A DNA stretch of 64,000 nucleotides. It comes from Polyangiaceae bacterium. Its GTDB lineage: Bacteria > Myxococcota_A > Polyangia > Polyangiales > Polyangiaceae. Shown here in pieces: positions 25,264 to 35,033 of this stretch; position 1 is the stretch's first letter, and each line of letters opens with the position of its first letter. Both the position numbers and the translations under genes were made by a program. Location: the NCBI GenBank assembly GCA_016715885.1, contig JADJXL010000015.1, positions 62,001 to 126,000 of the forward strand, in the 5' to 3' direction. Below the pieces are notes generated by a model, which did no database searches, was not told the origin of the DNA, and saw only the letters and a list, made by a program, of their open reading frames with translations.

Positions 25264-28200
25264 GTGCTCCGCCTGGTCGTCTCCCCACGAAGCGAAGAGC
25301 GCCTATCGGCCGCGGAAGCGTTTCTGTGCGAAGCGCCAAGCGACACCGAAGTGCTCCTCGTGGGGGCGTCACGCGGTGCTGCGCTGGATCTCGCCGCGCG
25401 CGTGGGCGCAAAACGAGGCGCGACCTTCGGCCTGCATCGGCTGACCCTCGGACGACTCGCCGCGCGCCTTGCCGCAATCGATCTCGCGAAACGCGGCATC
25501 GCACCGGCATCGCCACTCGCGATCGAAGCTGTCGTGACGCGCGCCGTCGCGGACGCGCTCGCGCAAAACCTGCTCGATTACTTCGCCCCCGTAGCAAAAA
25601 CACCGAGTTTTTCCCGTACACTCTGCACGACGATCGCCGAGCTTCGTGCCGAGCGCATCGGGCCGGACGACATCCGAGGCGTCGATCGAAGAAGCAGCGA
25701 CATCCGCACGCTGTTGCGCCTCTACGAAGAACATCGCGCCCGCGCCAAGATCGCCGATCACGCCGACGTGCTCTTCACAGCAGCCGCCGCCACGCGCGAA
25801 GCCGCCGATGTGCGCCGATCCATGCTCGTGCTGGTCGACGTGCCCATCACCTCGCGCGCAGACGAATCGCTCGTGACCGAGCTCGTTCGTCACGCCAAAC
25901 AGTCCTTCGCATGCGTACCCATGGGCGACGGCCGAGCCGAACGAGTGCTGTCGACGCTTGCCACGAGCCGCGTAGAACCGCTGCCCGACGAACCTGGGTC
26001 GGCCCTGTCGCGCCTGTGCCAATACATATTTGCGGCCGAGGAGATAAAACCCACCGAGACGAGCGACGATGTGGCGTTTTTCTCGGCACCTGGTGAACGT
26101 CGCGAATGCGTGGAGATCGCGCGTCGCATCTTGGCCGAAGCGAGGCGCGGCGTGCGATTCGACGACGTCGCGGTTTTTCTTCGCGCACCCGAAGCATACG
26201 CGGGCCTGCTCGAAAGCGCCTTTGCTCGCGCAAAAATTCCCGCCCACTTCGCGTTCGGGTCGTCCCAGCCCGAACCATCGGGACGCGCCCTGCTCGCACT
26301 TTTGGCCTGCCGCGCAGAAGACTTTTCCTCGAAACGCTTCGCCGAATTCCTTTCGCTCGCACCAACGAATCGTGACGTCGTTTTGACCACCAACGAATCG
26401 TCGCTTCCCTCGAGTCGCTCCGAGCTCCTCGGCGCGCTGCTCGAAGGACAACCCGTCATGCTTCCGTACGAAACAACGCCGACATTACCCAAAGCATCGT
26501 CCACGCCGCTTTTGCCGACGCTTCTTTGGGAACGATTGCTCGCAGAGGCATCCATCGTCGGGCGCAAGGATCGCTGGCCAAGACGCCTCGATGCGCTGGG
26601 CCAATCGTTCGATCGTGAACTACATCTGCTGCGACAAACCGATTCGAGCTCACCACGCATCGACACCGTAGAGCGCGAAAGCCAAGCGCTACGTGACCTT
26701 TCGGACTTTGCCCTGCCGCTCATCGAAGCGCTGGCCGCGCTGCCGCAACGAGCAAGCTGGAAGGTTTGGCTCGAAGAACTCGGCCGCATCGCCACGATGG
26801 CGCTCGAAGACCCATCGCACGTGATCACGACGTTTACCGAGCTCGATCCGATGGCCGATGTCGAAGACGTTGCCTTCGACGAGGTGCGACGTGTTCTCGA
26901 AGGGCGCCTCGGCACGAAAACCGTGCAGCCGTCGGGACGCAGGTACGGTGAAGTGTTCGTCGGCACGCCGGACTTGGCGCGAGGGCGATCGTTTGCGGTG
27001 GTGTTCGTTCCGGGACTTGCTGAACGATTGTTCCCCGAAGCGCCGCGTGAAGATCCCATTTTGCTCGACGCCGATCGAAGGGCGATCAGCAAAACGTTAT
27101 GGACTCAAACGGATCGCGGGCAATACGAGCGACTGCTCTTGCGATTGTCCGTTGGAGCTGCTCGTCAGCGAGTGCACTTGTCGTATCCGCGCGTCGAGGT
27201 CACGGCTGGTCGTCCGCGGATGCCTTCGTTTTACGGGCTCGACGTGCGGCGCGCGACGACGGGAATTTTGCCTGATCACGACACGCTCGAGCGCGACGCG
27301 GCAACTGCATCGGGTACGCGTTTGGCATGGCCTGCACCAGCCCTTCCCGAAGACGCGATTGACGACGCCGAACACGACTTGGCGATGCTGGGGCTGCTCT
27401 TGCATTCATCGAATGACGCTCCGACTGCAGGTCGAGCGCAGTACCTGCTGGACTTGAATCCGCATCTTGCGCGATCGCTCCGATCGCGATCGGCACGTTG
27501 GGATCGGCCGTATTCGCACCACGACGGCGTCATTCGCAAGACCGCGGCAACGGCGCCCGTGCTGAACGCCAATCGACTGCGCACGCGTTCGTTTGCCGTG
27601 ACGGCGATCGAGAAATTCGCCGCGTGTCCGTACCGATTTCTGCTCGCCGCAATTCACAGAATCCCGGCGCGTGAAAGACGAACGACGCCGGACAGGCTCG
27701 ATCCGATCACGCGAGGCGTGCTTTTTCATCGCGTACAGGCTGCAGCGCTGGCGGCGCTCGAAAAACAAGACGGTTTGCCGCTATGTTTGGATCGCCAAAC
27801 CCAAGCACTACGCGCGCTCGATCAGTGTCTGGACAAAGCCGCGCGTGACCATGAAGAGCGCGTGCTGCCCACGGTATCGAGCGTTTTTTGGGACGAGATC
27901 GAACGCATGCGCATCGAGCTGCATGGGTGGATGATGCAGGTGATCGAAGATCACGATCACTTGGAGCTCATACGTTACGATCTTTCGTTCGGGCTCCCGC
28001 TGCACGAGCACGAAGATCCGAGAAGCATGGCGGAAGCTGCAAAATTGAATGAAGGCTTCTTGCTGCACGGCGCGATCGATGTGGTGGAGCGGCATGTCGC
28101 AACGAGCCAATGCCGCGTGACGGACATCAAGACGGGGACGAGTTTCGCGAAGCCGACGATGGTGATCGGTGGGGGAGAAGTTTTGCAGCCGGTGCTTTAC

Positions 28201-28524
28201 GCGCTTTCGTACGAGGCCGTATGGAATGAACGCGTGGTCGACGCGCGTTTGTCCTTCTGTACCCATCGAGGAGGTCATACCGAGCACGTGATCGCGCTGG
28301 ACGGTGCTGCGCGCGAGCGAGCGAAACGCGTACTCGAGCTCGTCGACGATGCGATCGACAAAGGGTTTTTCCCGGCAGCACCACGGGAAAACGCCTGCGA
28401 CAATTGTGGCTATCGCATCGTTTGCGGCCCCCACGAAGAGCGACGAGCGGCGCGAAAAGACGAAAGCACGGTCGACGATGGCGTCATGTTTTCACGCCTC
28501 CGAGCGATCCGGAGCGAGCCGTGA
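25264..28524 (+). CDS. addB: AddB-type nuclease subunit
   Basis: The protein has 1086 residues. It has a degenerate helicase-like body without a working Walker A (GASRGAALD at the expected site) and a C-terminal PD-(D/E)xK nuclease (GAIDVVE and TDIKTG). Four cysteines, C788, C1045, C1048 and C1054 (C-x256-C-x2-C-x5-C), reproduce the spacing style of the AddB [4Fe-4S] staple. AddB and AddA process double-strand breaks for RecA. The GTG start lacks a strong ribosome site. The stop overlaps the addA start by 4 bp. Confidence 0.88.
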   Translation: MLRLVVSPRSEERLSAAEAFLCEAPSDTEVLLVGASRGAALDLAARVGAKRGATFGLHRLTLGRLAARLAAIDLAKRGIAPASPLAIEAVVTRAVADALAQNLLDYFAPVAKTPSFSRTLCTTIAELRAERIGPDDIRGVDRRSSDIRTLLRLYEEHRARAKIADHADVLFTAAAATREAADVRRSMLVLVDVPITSRADESLVTELVRHAKQSFACVPMGDGRAERVLSTLATSRVEPLPDEPGSALSRLCQYIFAAEEIKPTETSDDVAFFSAPGERRECVEIARRILAEARRGVRFDDVAVFLRAPEAYAGLLESAFARAKIPAHFAFGSSQPEPSGRALLALLACRAEDFSSKRFAEFLSLAPTNRDVVLTTNESSLPSSRSELLGALLEGQPVMLPYETTPTLPKASSTPLLPTLLWERLLAEASIVGRKDRWPRRLDALGQSFDRELHLLRQTDSSSPRIDTVERESQALRDLSDFALPLIEALAALPQRASWKVWLEELGRIATMALEDPSHVITTFTELDPMADVEDVAFDEVRRVLEGRLGTKTVQPSGRRYGEVFVGTPDLARGRSFAVVFVPGLAERLFPEAPREDPILLDADRRAISKTLWTQTDRGQYERLLLRLSVGAARQRVHLSYPRVEVTAGRPRMPSFYGLDVRRATTGILPDHDTLERDAATASGTRLAWPAPALPEDAIDDAEHDLAMLGLLLHSSNDAPTAGRAQYLLDLNPHLARSLRSRSARWDRPYSHHDGVIRKTAATAPVLNANRLRTRSFAVTAIEKFAACPYRFLLAAIHRIPARERRTTPDRLDPITRGVLFHRVQAAALAALEKQDGLPLCLDRQTQALRALDQCLDKAARDHEERVLPTVSSVFWDEIERMRIELHGWMMQVIEDHDHLELIRYDLSFGLPLHEHEDPRSMAEAAKLNEGFLLHGAIDVVERHVATSQCRVTDIKTGTSFAKPTMVIGGGEVLQPVLYALSYEAVWNERVVDARLSFCTHRGGHTEHVIALDGAARERAKRVLELVDDAIDKGFFPAAPRENACDNCGYRIVCGPHEERRAARKDESTVDDGVMFSRLRAIRSEP

Positions 28525-31500
28525 AGAGCCAAGCGCTGGGCCTCGAGCAAGAAGCGTTCGCGGATGCGGAAGCGCGCGAGCTCATTCGCACGGCGCTCGA
28601 CGAGACAATGGTGGTCGAGGCGGCTGCGGGCACGGGGAAAACGACCGAGCTCGTGCATCGAATGGTTGCGGTATTGGCGGAGGGGCGAGCCGAGGTCGAA
28701 GAAATCGTCGCCGTGACATTCACGGAAAAAGCGGCGGGTGAATTGGCGCTGCGATTGCGTAGCGGAATCGAACGGGCACGGCGCGCTGCTACAGGCGACA
28801 CTCAACGAAGCAACCTCGAACGAGCGCTTGCGCATTTGGAAGAAGCCCGCATCAGCACGATTCACGGATTTTGCGCCGACTTATTGCGTGAAAGGCCCGT
28901 GGAAGCCGGCGTGGATCCTGCATTTCGCGTCATGACGGAGGCCGAATCGGACAGGCGTTATGCGGAAGGCTTTGGCCGCTATTTGGATGACATATTGGCG
29001 CATCCAACGGAGGGCGTGAGGCGCCTCTTGCGCCGGCGCGATCATGGTCCCGGTGCAATCGAGCGGCTTCGGCGCGCTGGTTACGATCTCATGACGTGGC
29101 GGCATTTTACCGCTCGATGGCGTAGGCCCGCATTCGACAGGCGTTCGGCCATTGAAAGCATCGTACGGCAACTCGACGAATTCGCCAAGCTCAGCGATCA
29201 TGCGATTGCCCTGCAAGACCCACTTTACCGTGATACGGCACCTGCTCGGACATTCATGGGTCGAATGCGAGCCATTGGTGGAGCCGAGGCGTGCGACTTG
29301 GACGAGGTCGAAGCGGATTTGTGCGCGCTCGCAAAGCAGCGCGATTTCATGCGACCGCGTCGTGGTTCGGGAGCTCGGTATTCCAAGACGATGACGCGCA
29401 AGGAAATGCTTTCTGCGCATGGGTTGATCGCAAAATCGCTCGAGGCATTCCAGATGGCAGCCGATGCAGATTTGGCCGCGCTGCTTCAGGACGAGCTCGG
29501 GGCGCTGCTCGATGCTTATCAAAAGCGGAAAGCCGAAACGGGGGGACTCGATTTCGATGATTTGCTCACGCGTGCGCGAGACCTCGTGCGCGACGTGGAT
29601 GAAGTTCGGCGCGCGTTTCAAGCTCGATATCGTTATATTTTCGTGGACGAATTCCAAGATACCGATCCACTGCAGGCCGAAATTTTGATGTTGCTATCCG
29701 CCAGCGATGGATCGGTCAAATCTTATCGCGATGTAAATCCCGTCCCGGGAAAACTTTTTCTCGTGGGGGATCCCAAGCAAGCGATTTATCGCTTCAGGCG
29801 CGCGGATTTATCCATTTACGAGGAAATCAAGCAATTGCTCGTCGCCCAAGGCGCGCGTTTCGTGGAATTGACGACCAGTTTTCGAGCGATTCCGACCATT
29901 CAAAAACTCGTCAATCACGCGTTTTCCCGCGTCATGACGGGGGATCCGCACGTGCTCGAAGCCCGGTATTCGCCCCTTGCGCCAGCGCGAGACGACATTG
30001 CCGGACAACCTGCCATCGTCGCGCTGCCGGTGCCGGAACCTCATGGGAAACAGCGCCTCACGGTCGCGGCGGTCGAAGAGAGCACGCCCGCGGCAGTTGG
30101 CGCGTTTCTCGATTGGTTACTTCATGAAAGTGGCTGGAGGGTGACCGAACGGGATCGACGTGGCGAATTGGTTCCCGTCGCGCCCCGGCACGTATGTCTG
30201 CTTTTTCGGCGATTCGAAAGCCACGGAGAAGACGTCACGCGCACGTACGTCGAAGCTTTGGATGCGCGCGGAATCCCGCATGTGCTCGTGGGCGGTAAAT
30301 CATTTTTTGCTCGAGAAGAGGTCGAAACGATGCTCGCGGCATTACGAGCCATCGAACGTCCGGACGACGAGCTTGCGGTATTTGCCACGCTGCGCGGGTC
30401 CCTTTTTGCGATCGGCGACGAAGCGCTCCTCGAATATCGCCATTTGCATGGGAAATTGAATCCCAAACAAATTCCGGAAGGAATTCATTCGCCGAATCTC
30501 GCGCCCATCAAAGCCGCCTTGACGCTGCTCGGAAAGCTATCGGACGAACGCAATACGAGGCCCATTGAAAGCACCGTGACGGCACTTTGCGATGCAACGC
30601 GAGCGCACGTGGGGTTTGCCCTGAGGCCGTCGGGCGAACGCGCATTGGCGAACGTGCTTCATATCGCGGAACTTGGTCGAGCCTACGAGGCATCGGGGGG
30701 CACTTCATTTCGAGCTTTCGTCGAACACTTGGAGGAGGACGCAGCGCGCGGAAGGTCGCCTGAAGCGCCGATCCTCGAAGAAGGCGGCGATGGCGTGCGA
30801 ATCATGACGGCTCATCGCGCCAAGGGATTGGAATTTCCGGTCGTCGTTTTGGCAGACATCACGGCGCGACTCGGTGCGCAAGCGACAAACCGATTTGTCG
30901 ATTCGGCGCGTGGTCTCTGTGCATTGCGCCTCGGGGGCCTGGCGCCGTGGGATTTGGTCGAGCACGAAGAATTGGAAGCGAAGCGAGACGAAGCGGAAGG
31001 CGTGCGACTCGTTTATGTTGCGGCGACGCGTGCGCGTGATTTGCTCATCGTTCCGGCCGTCGGCGATGATCCGCAATTTCCGCCGGCATCATGGGTGGGG
31101 CCCATTCATCGAAGCATTGCACCAGCGCCGGCAGCGAATCCCGTGGCCAAAGAAGTACCTGGTTGTCCGCCATTTGGCGAAGATACGGTGCTCGCGCGTC
31201 CGGTCGGAATGGGACCGACGCAGCGGACGGTTCGTCCCGGCAGTTACCGTTTGCCCGAAACTTCGGCGCCGAATGAATCGCACGAGGTAGTTTGGTGGGA
31301 CGTACGGCTTTTGGATATCGAACGAGAGCCGGCATTCGGAGTTCGTCGCGAAGATTTGTTGCGCAAAGATGCGCCCGTGGGTGCGGTCGAAGAGGACCTC
31401 GAGCGATATCGGCAATGGGCGCGAGAAAAACCAACCGATCGTGAACGTGCGGCAAAACCACGGCACATCATGCAAACCGTGACCGAACGGGCCGAAGCGA

Positions 31501-31997
31501 TGCTGGATGAAGCGCCGGACGTGACGATTCTCGAAGTGCCTCGCGAGCCGGATAGGCCCACGGGTTCTCGTTTTGGTGAAATCGTGCATGCGACGTTGTC
31601 GCAAGTATCGCTATCGAGTGATCGCGCGACGATCGAAGCGGCCGCGGCGCTCACGGCACGGCTATTCGGCGGTGCGGATGAAGAGGGAAAAGCAGCGGCG
31701 CGTGCGGTCGAAGCAGCGCTCGGGCATCCCATTCTCGTTCGCGCAAAGGAAGCGGAGGCGCGTGGAGAATGCCGACGTGAAACGCCGCTCAGTTTGATGA
31801 CGGATGACGGGACGCTCATCGAAGGAATCGTGGATCTTGCGTTTCGCGAAAAGAATGGCTGGACGGTGGTGGATTTCAAAACGGATCGCGTGATCGTGCG
31901 AGCAAGGCCCGTCTATGCGCGTCAGGTGTTCCTGTACGCGCAGGCGATCACGCGAGCGACGGGCGAGCCGTGTGAAGCGGTGCTTTTACGGGTGTAA
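28521..31997 (+). CDS. addA: AddA-type helicase-nuclease subunit
   Basis: The protein has 1158 residues. UvrD-type helicase motifs are in order: AAAGTGKTTELV (I), TFTEKAAGEL (Ia), FVDEFQDTDPLQ (II), LVGDPKQAIYRFR (III), TTSFRAIPTI (IV), IMTAHRAKGLEF (V) and VYVAATRARDLL (VI). The C-terminus is a PD-(D/E)xK nuclease with GIVDLAF and VVDFKTD. The GTG at 28521 overlaps the addB stop (GTGA). An open frame reaches 28404 but would lie inside addB. It is the motor and 3'-strand nuclease of the AddAB break-processing enzyme. Confidence 0.92.
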   Translation: MKSQALGLEQEAFADAEARELIRTALDETMVVEAAAGTGKTTELVHRMVAVLAEGRAEVEEIVAVTFTEKAAGELALRLRSGIERARRAATGDTQRSNLERALAHLEEARISTIHGFCADLLRERPVEAGVDPAFRVMTEAESDRRYAEGFGRYLDDILAHPTEGVRRLLRRRDHGPGAIERLRRAGYDLMTWRHFTARWRRPAFDRRSAIESIVRQLDEFAKLSDHAIALQDPLYRDTAPARTFMGRMRAIGGAEACDLDEVEADLCALAKQRDFMRPRRGSGARYSKTMTRKEMLSAHGLIAKSLEAFQMAADADLAALLQDELGALLDAYQKRKAETGGLDFDDLLTRARDLVRDVDEVRRAFQARYRYIFVDEFQDTDPLQAEILMLLSASDGSVKSYRDVNPVPGKLFLVGDPKQAIYRFRRADLSIYEEIKQLLVAQGARFVELTTSFRAIPTIQKLVNHAFSRVMTGDPHVLEARYSPLAPARDDIAGQPAIVALPVPEPHGKQRLTVAAVEESTPAAVGAFLDWLLHESGWRVTERDRRGELVPVAPRHVCLLFRRFESHGEDVTRTYVEALDARGIPHVLVGGKSFFAREEVETMLAALRAIERPDDELAVFATLRGSLFAIGDEALLEYRHLHGKLNPKQIPEGIHSPNLAPIKAALTLLGKLSDERNTRPIESTVTALCDATRAHVGFALRPSGERALANVLHIAELGRAYEASGGTSFRAFVEHLEEDAARGRSPEAPILEEGGDGVRIMTAHRAKGLEFPVVVLADITARLGAQATNRFVDSARGLCALRLGGLAPWDLVEHEELEAKRDEAEGVRLVYVAATRARDLLIVPAVGDDPQFPPASWVGPIHRSIAPAPAANPVAKEVPGCPPFGEDTVLARPVGMGPTQRTVRPGSYRLPETSAPNESHEVVWWDVRLLDIEREPAFGVRREDLLRKDAPVGAVEEDLERYRQWAREKPTDRERAAKPRHIMQTVTERAEAMLDEAPDVTILEVPREPDRPTGSRFGEIVHATLSQVSLSSDRATIEAAAALTARLFGGADEEGKAAARAVEAALGHPILVRAKEAEARGECRRETPLSLMTDDGTLIEGIVDLAFREKNGWTVVDFKTDRVIVRARPVYARQVFLYAQAITRATGEPCEAVLLRV

Positions 31998-32067
31998 ACG
32001 AAACGCGGCCGCTATTGTCCGATCGTCCGTACTTTGGATGCGTCGCGCGGGTGACTTTTCGACTATC

Positions 32068-32625
32068 ATGCCCACCATGACCCCCCTCCTCAAACGCGCG
32101 CTCGATCAAGCCGCCGTGTGGCATCGTGACCAAAAGCGAAAATACCCCGGCGTCGACGTGCCGTACGTCAGTCACCTAGCAGGCGTGGCCGTTCTTCTGG
32201 CGAAACACGGCTTCGATGACGAAGTGATTGCAGCAGGGGCGCTCCACGATTCGATCGAAGATTGCGGCGTGACGTTCGACGACATTTCGCGTCTTTTTGG
32301 AGAACGCGTCGCTCAGCTCGTCATTGCCGTCAGCGAAGCGGATAAATCCCAATCATGGGAGCAGCGCAAGCAGCGGTATCTCGAGCAATTCTCGAAAAAC
32401 CCCTGGGACGCGCAAGCCATTACCATTGCGGACAAAATCGACAATTTTCAATCCATCATCGTTTGTAAAACATCCCATGGCGATCCGTGGGCGATGTTCA
32501 AGCGCGGACGTGAATCGCAAATGCGGCGTTTCATGGAATTGCAGCAGCGAATGCGTGTGCTTCCGCCGCACGCGCTGATCACTGCATTCGACGAAGCGCT
32601 GGATGCACTGACGAAACTGGATTGA
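32068..32625 (+). CDS. Stand-alone HD hydrolase of the SpoT/Mesh1 type
   Basis: The protein has about 185 residues and is a single HD domain: HRDQKRKYPGVDVPYVSHL, GALHDSIEDCG and FGERVAQLV. H36, H60-D61, E64-D65 and the downstream DKIDN give the metal-binding pattern of ppGpp pyrophosphohydrolases. No synthetase, TGS or ACT domain follows, so it resembles a small alarmone hydrolase. It may act on ppGpp or a related nucleotide. The start is 32068 or 32077 (both ATG); neither has a clear ribosome site. Confidence 0.82.
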   Translation: MPTMTPLLKRALDQAAVWHRDQKRKYPGVDVPYVSHLAGVAVLLAKHGFDDEVIAAGALHDSIEDCGVTFDDISRLFGERVAQLVIAVSEADKSQSWEQRKQRYLEQFSKNPWDAQAITIADKIDNFQSIIVCKTSHGDPWAMFKRGRESQMRRFMELQQRMRVLPPHALITAFDEALDALTKLD

Positions 32626-32636
32626 AGGCGAGCTCG

Positions 32637-34034
32637 TCAGTCAGCGTGCGGGGCGGGCGGATGGGCAGGGCGGTTTGCAGGAGGCGCGGCGGCCGTTTCT
32701 TTCGGCGCAGGTTTGTCCGGAGCGGGGTTTGTCGGAGCGGCTGGCACGGGGTCTTTCGGGTCCGCTTCCTTGGCGTCTTCGGGACGTGATTCACCCGCGG
32801 GAGCCGGTGCGGGCGTCGGTTCGGACGCCGTTGCGGCAGGCCTGGCCGCGTCGCGCATGACTTCGTCCTCGATGCCTTCGGGCGTCGCATCGTCGTGCAC
32901 GTCGGCATCGGGCGCTTTGGGCTCGGGCGGCGGAGGCCACGCGGATACGTAGCGCGGCGCTTCACCGGGACCGGATGCATCGATCCAAGTTACGGTGCCG
33001 GTTCCTGGAGCGCGCACATCGACGTGAACGAACGAGCTGTTCGGGTAGTACCCGCAGCCGGTGTCGGTGATCGTTTTGCAGAACGCGACGACCTCTTCGT
33101 TGCTCACGCCCGCAACGCGCATGTCGATGGCTCGCGCGGTCTGATGCAAGCTTCCTCGGCTGCGCGGACGGTATCCGCTGACGAGCGAAACGTGCTTGCC
33201 GGGAAAGTGCCGCGCGATGGCGTCGATGCGCGTGAGCAAGCCGGGATCGAGAAGCCGTACGTTGGGCGCGATTTCTCCCGTGTCCGCGACGGTCGCACTG
33301 GGTTTGTCTTTACCAGCTTGCCGTTTGGTTGCCTTCTTCGTCTTCTTGGGCGGCTCGATGACCGGGCGCGGCGTCCCCCACGGCCTTGCCAAAATGCTCA
33401 ACTTTTCGCGTGCCGAAGCGAGCGGTTTGCCTTTGCAATCGACCAGAGAAAACGTTTCGTTTTCCAAACCATTGCGGTCGATGGCGACGGCGGGCGCAAA
33501 ACACGGTGGACGTTCGGCGTCTGCGTCGGACTTTTTGCCGGTCTTCCGTTTTGCTCCGGGTGCACGTGTCGACGCCTTCTTGGACGCTTTCACGGCTCGC
33601 GTCGGCGCAGCCTTCGCCGCGGCCGTCTTGGGCGCCTTCTTCGTCGCGGGTTTGCCCTTGGCCGGAGCGCTCGAGCTTCCCTTCTTCGCCGATGCCGTGG
33701 TCGTCGCGGCAGATGCCTTCGACGGAGCGTGTTTCGCCACGACCACGCCCGCGCCGCCAGCCTGCGTCGTGGACGCAGTGGCCGTTTGCGGGCTCTTGGT
33801 CGGCTTGCGAGGCTTCGCTGCGCTCTTCGCAGCCTTGGCCTTCTTCGCCGTCGTGCCGCGCTTCGTGGCCTTCGTGGTGGGCGCCTTGTCCACCTTTGCC
33901 GGTTGCGCCTTCACCGTGGCGTCGGGAGCGGCCGCGAGTGCGTCGCCGGACGCTAGCGGTGACGCAAGCGCAAAAAACGCCGCAAGCGCAAGTCCCACTG
34001 TCCGCGTGATTCGATTGTGTCGACCCCTGACCAT
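32637..34034 (-). CDS. Secreted M15/YcbK-like peptidase with Lys/Ala-rich linker
   Basis: The protein has 465 residues. A signal peptide (cut near ALAAA) is followed by about 135 residues made almost only of Lys, Ala, Thr, Pro and Ser, like histone H1 tails. The domain at about 255-365 has LVSGYRPRSR, HQTARAIDMR and GYYPNSSFVHVDV, the Zn-peptidase fold of YcbK/DUF882 (M15-like) peptidoglycan enzymes. A Pro/Ala-rich tail follows. GGAGG lies 7 bp before the ATG. The polycationic linker could bind the cell wall, DNA or other polyanions. Confidence 0.85.
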   Translation of the reverse strand: MVRGRHNRITRTVGLALAAFFALASPLASGDALAAAPDATVKAQPAKVDKAPTTKATKRGTTAKKAKAAKSAAKPRKPTKSPQTATASTTQAGGAGVVVAKHAPSKASAATTTASAKKGSSSAPAKGKPATKKAPKTAAAKAAPTRAVKASKKASTRAPGAKRKTGKKSDADAERPPCFAPAVAIDRNGLENETFSLVDCKGKPLASAREKLSILARPWGTPRPVIEPPKKTKKATKRQAGKDKPSATVADTGEIAPNVRLLDPGLLTRIDAIARHFPGKHVSLVSGYRPRSRGSLHQTARAIDMRVAGVSNEEVVAFCKTITDTGCGYYPNSSFVHVDVRAPGTGTVTWIDASGPGEAPRYVSAWPPPPEPKAPDADVHDDATPEGIEDEVMRDAARPAATASEPTPAPAPAGESRPEDAKEADPKDPVPAAPTNPAPDKPAPKETAAAPPANRPAHPPAPHAD

Positions 34035-34415
34035 GACGAGCCTCCAGGAGCAGAAAGCACCTCACGGCCAGCGCCGGGGTGATCCACCCACCGCTTCACG
34101 CCCCGACGGGGACGCAAGGCGAGCCTTCGTTTCGCGTTATTTCACGAGCAGCACAGGTGGGCCTAATTTTCTGCGGCGTTCGTGGATCGGTGTGGTACAG
34201 GAGGGGCTCTCGGCGCACGCGAGACGCTCTTGGTAGCGTGCACGTCCTGCACGATTCGCTCCTGCGTTCGAGACCACCACCCTACACGCAATGTCTCCTT
34301 ACGAGGATGAACCCCGCGCGACGCGTAGCACGGAGCTTGCCTCGGCCTCTCCCCACACGACGGCGCGCGCTGAATCGAGCCGTCGTGCTTCACGAAAGCA
34401 ACAAGGACGAACGTA
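34035..34415. other. Intergenic region between divergent genes
   Basis: These 381 bp hold the GGAGG ribosome site of the minus-strand peptidase gene. I found no RNA gene or repeat. A 41-codon frame at 34291-34416 is the only small open frame that abuts the next gene, and it lacks a ribosome site and GC-rich third positions. Confidence 0.5.
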
Positions 34416-35033
34416 GTGATGCGGCGGATGCGAAAAGACGAGACGAAAGTCTGGCACAACCCCGAACTTGCGCCTTTTGCGCGTGCTCCGAAAAACGGCA
34501 GCGCGAATCGAAACGAAGAGAAAAACGGAGAAGGGCGCGCCGACAAACACCATCGCGCAGCTCTCGAGGCACTCTTCGCGCCCAAGTCGAGCGCCGATGC
34601 AAACGGGAGTGCGAACGGCAAGAACAACAAGGAGACCACGCCGAAACCAAACCGTGTGGTTGCAGCGCCGGCTCCGCGCAACAGCGACCCGCGTGACCTC
34701 GAGCGACAAAAGCTCCTCGGCAAACTCCTTGGTGCCGAAGGGCGACCGCAGATCACGAAGGCGGCGAACGAATTTCTCGGAGCAGGGTTTACGTTCCCGG
34801 ATGATCAAGACGTACACCTGAAGCTGCTCGAGCACAGCGACGAAGCGTTCGTACGCGACGCACTCGGCGCGCTGATGCTGGCGGGCGATTTGCCCAAGCG
34901 TCGTGCGGTGCTCGAATCTCGTTTGCGACGTATCGAAGAGTTTGCCGAAGAACAAGCAACCCGTGAAGCCGCTGCTCAACTGCGTCGCAAAGTGAGTGGC
35001 CGGTCCGATTCGACAAACCAACCGACCTCATGA
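34416..35033 (+). CDS. Hypothetical charged protein upstream of Cys-repeat gene
   Basis: The protein has 205 residues. The first 95 are hydrophilic and rich in Asn, Lys, Ala and Glu (probably disordered). Residues about 95-190 look helical, with ERQKLLGKLLGAEGR and DEAFVRDALGALMLAGDLPKRRAVLESRLRR. I recognise no family. The GTG at 34416 has AAGGA 8 bp upstream; the next codon is ATG. The stop overlaps the following gene's start in ATGA, so the two are coupled and may act together. Confidence 0.7.
   Translation: MMRRMRKDETKVWHNPELAPFARAPKNGSANRNEEKNGEGRADKHHRAALEALFAPKSSADANGSANGKNNKETTPKPNRVVAAPAPRNSDPRDLERQKLLGKLLGAEGRPQITKAANEFLGAGFTFPDDQDVHLKLLEHSDEAFVRDALGALMLAGDLPKRRAVLESRLRRIEEFAEEQATREAAAQLRRKVSGRSDSTNQPTS

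Noticed and set aside
34291..34416. A 41-codon ORF ending in TAGTG at the next gene's start
   Set aside because: It has no ribosome site and only about half its third positions are G/C, unlike the genes around it.
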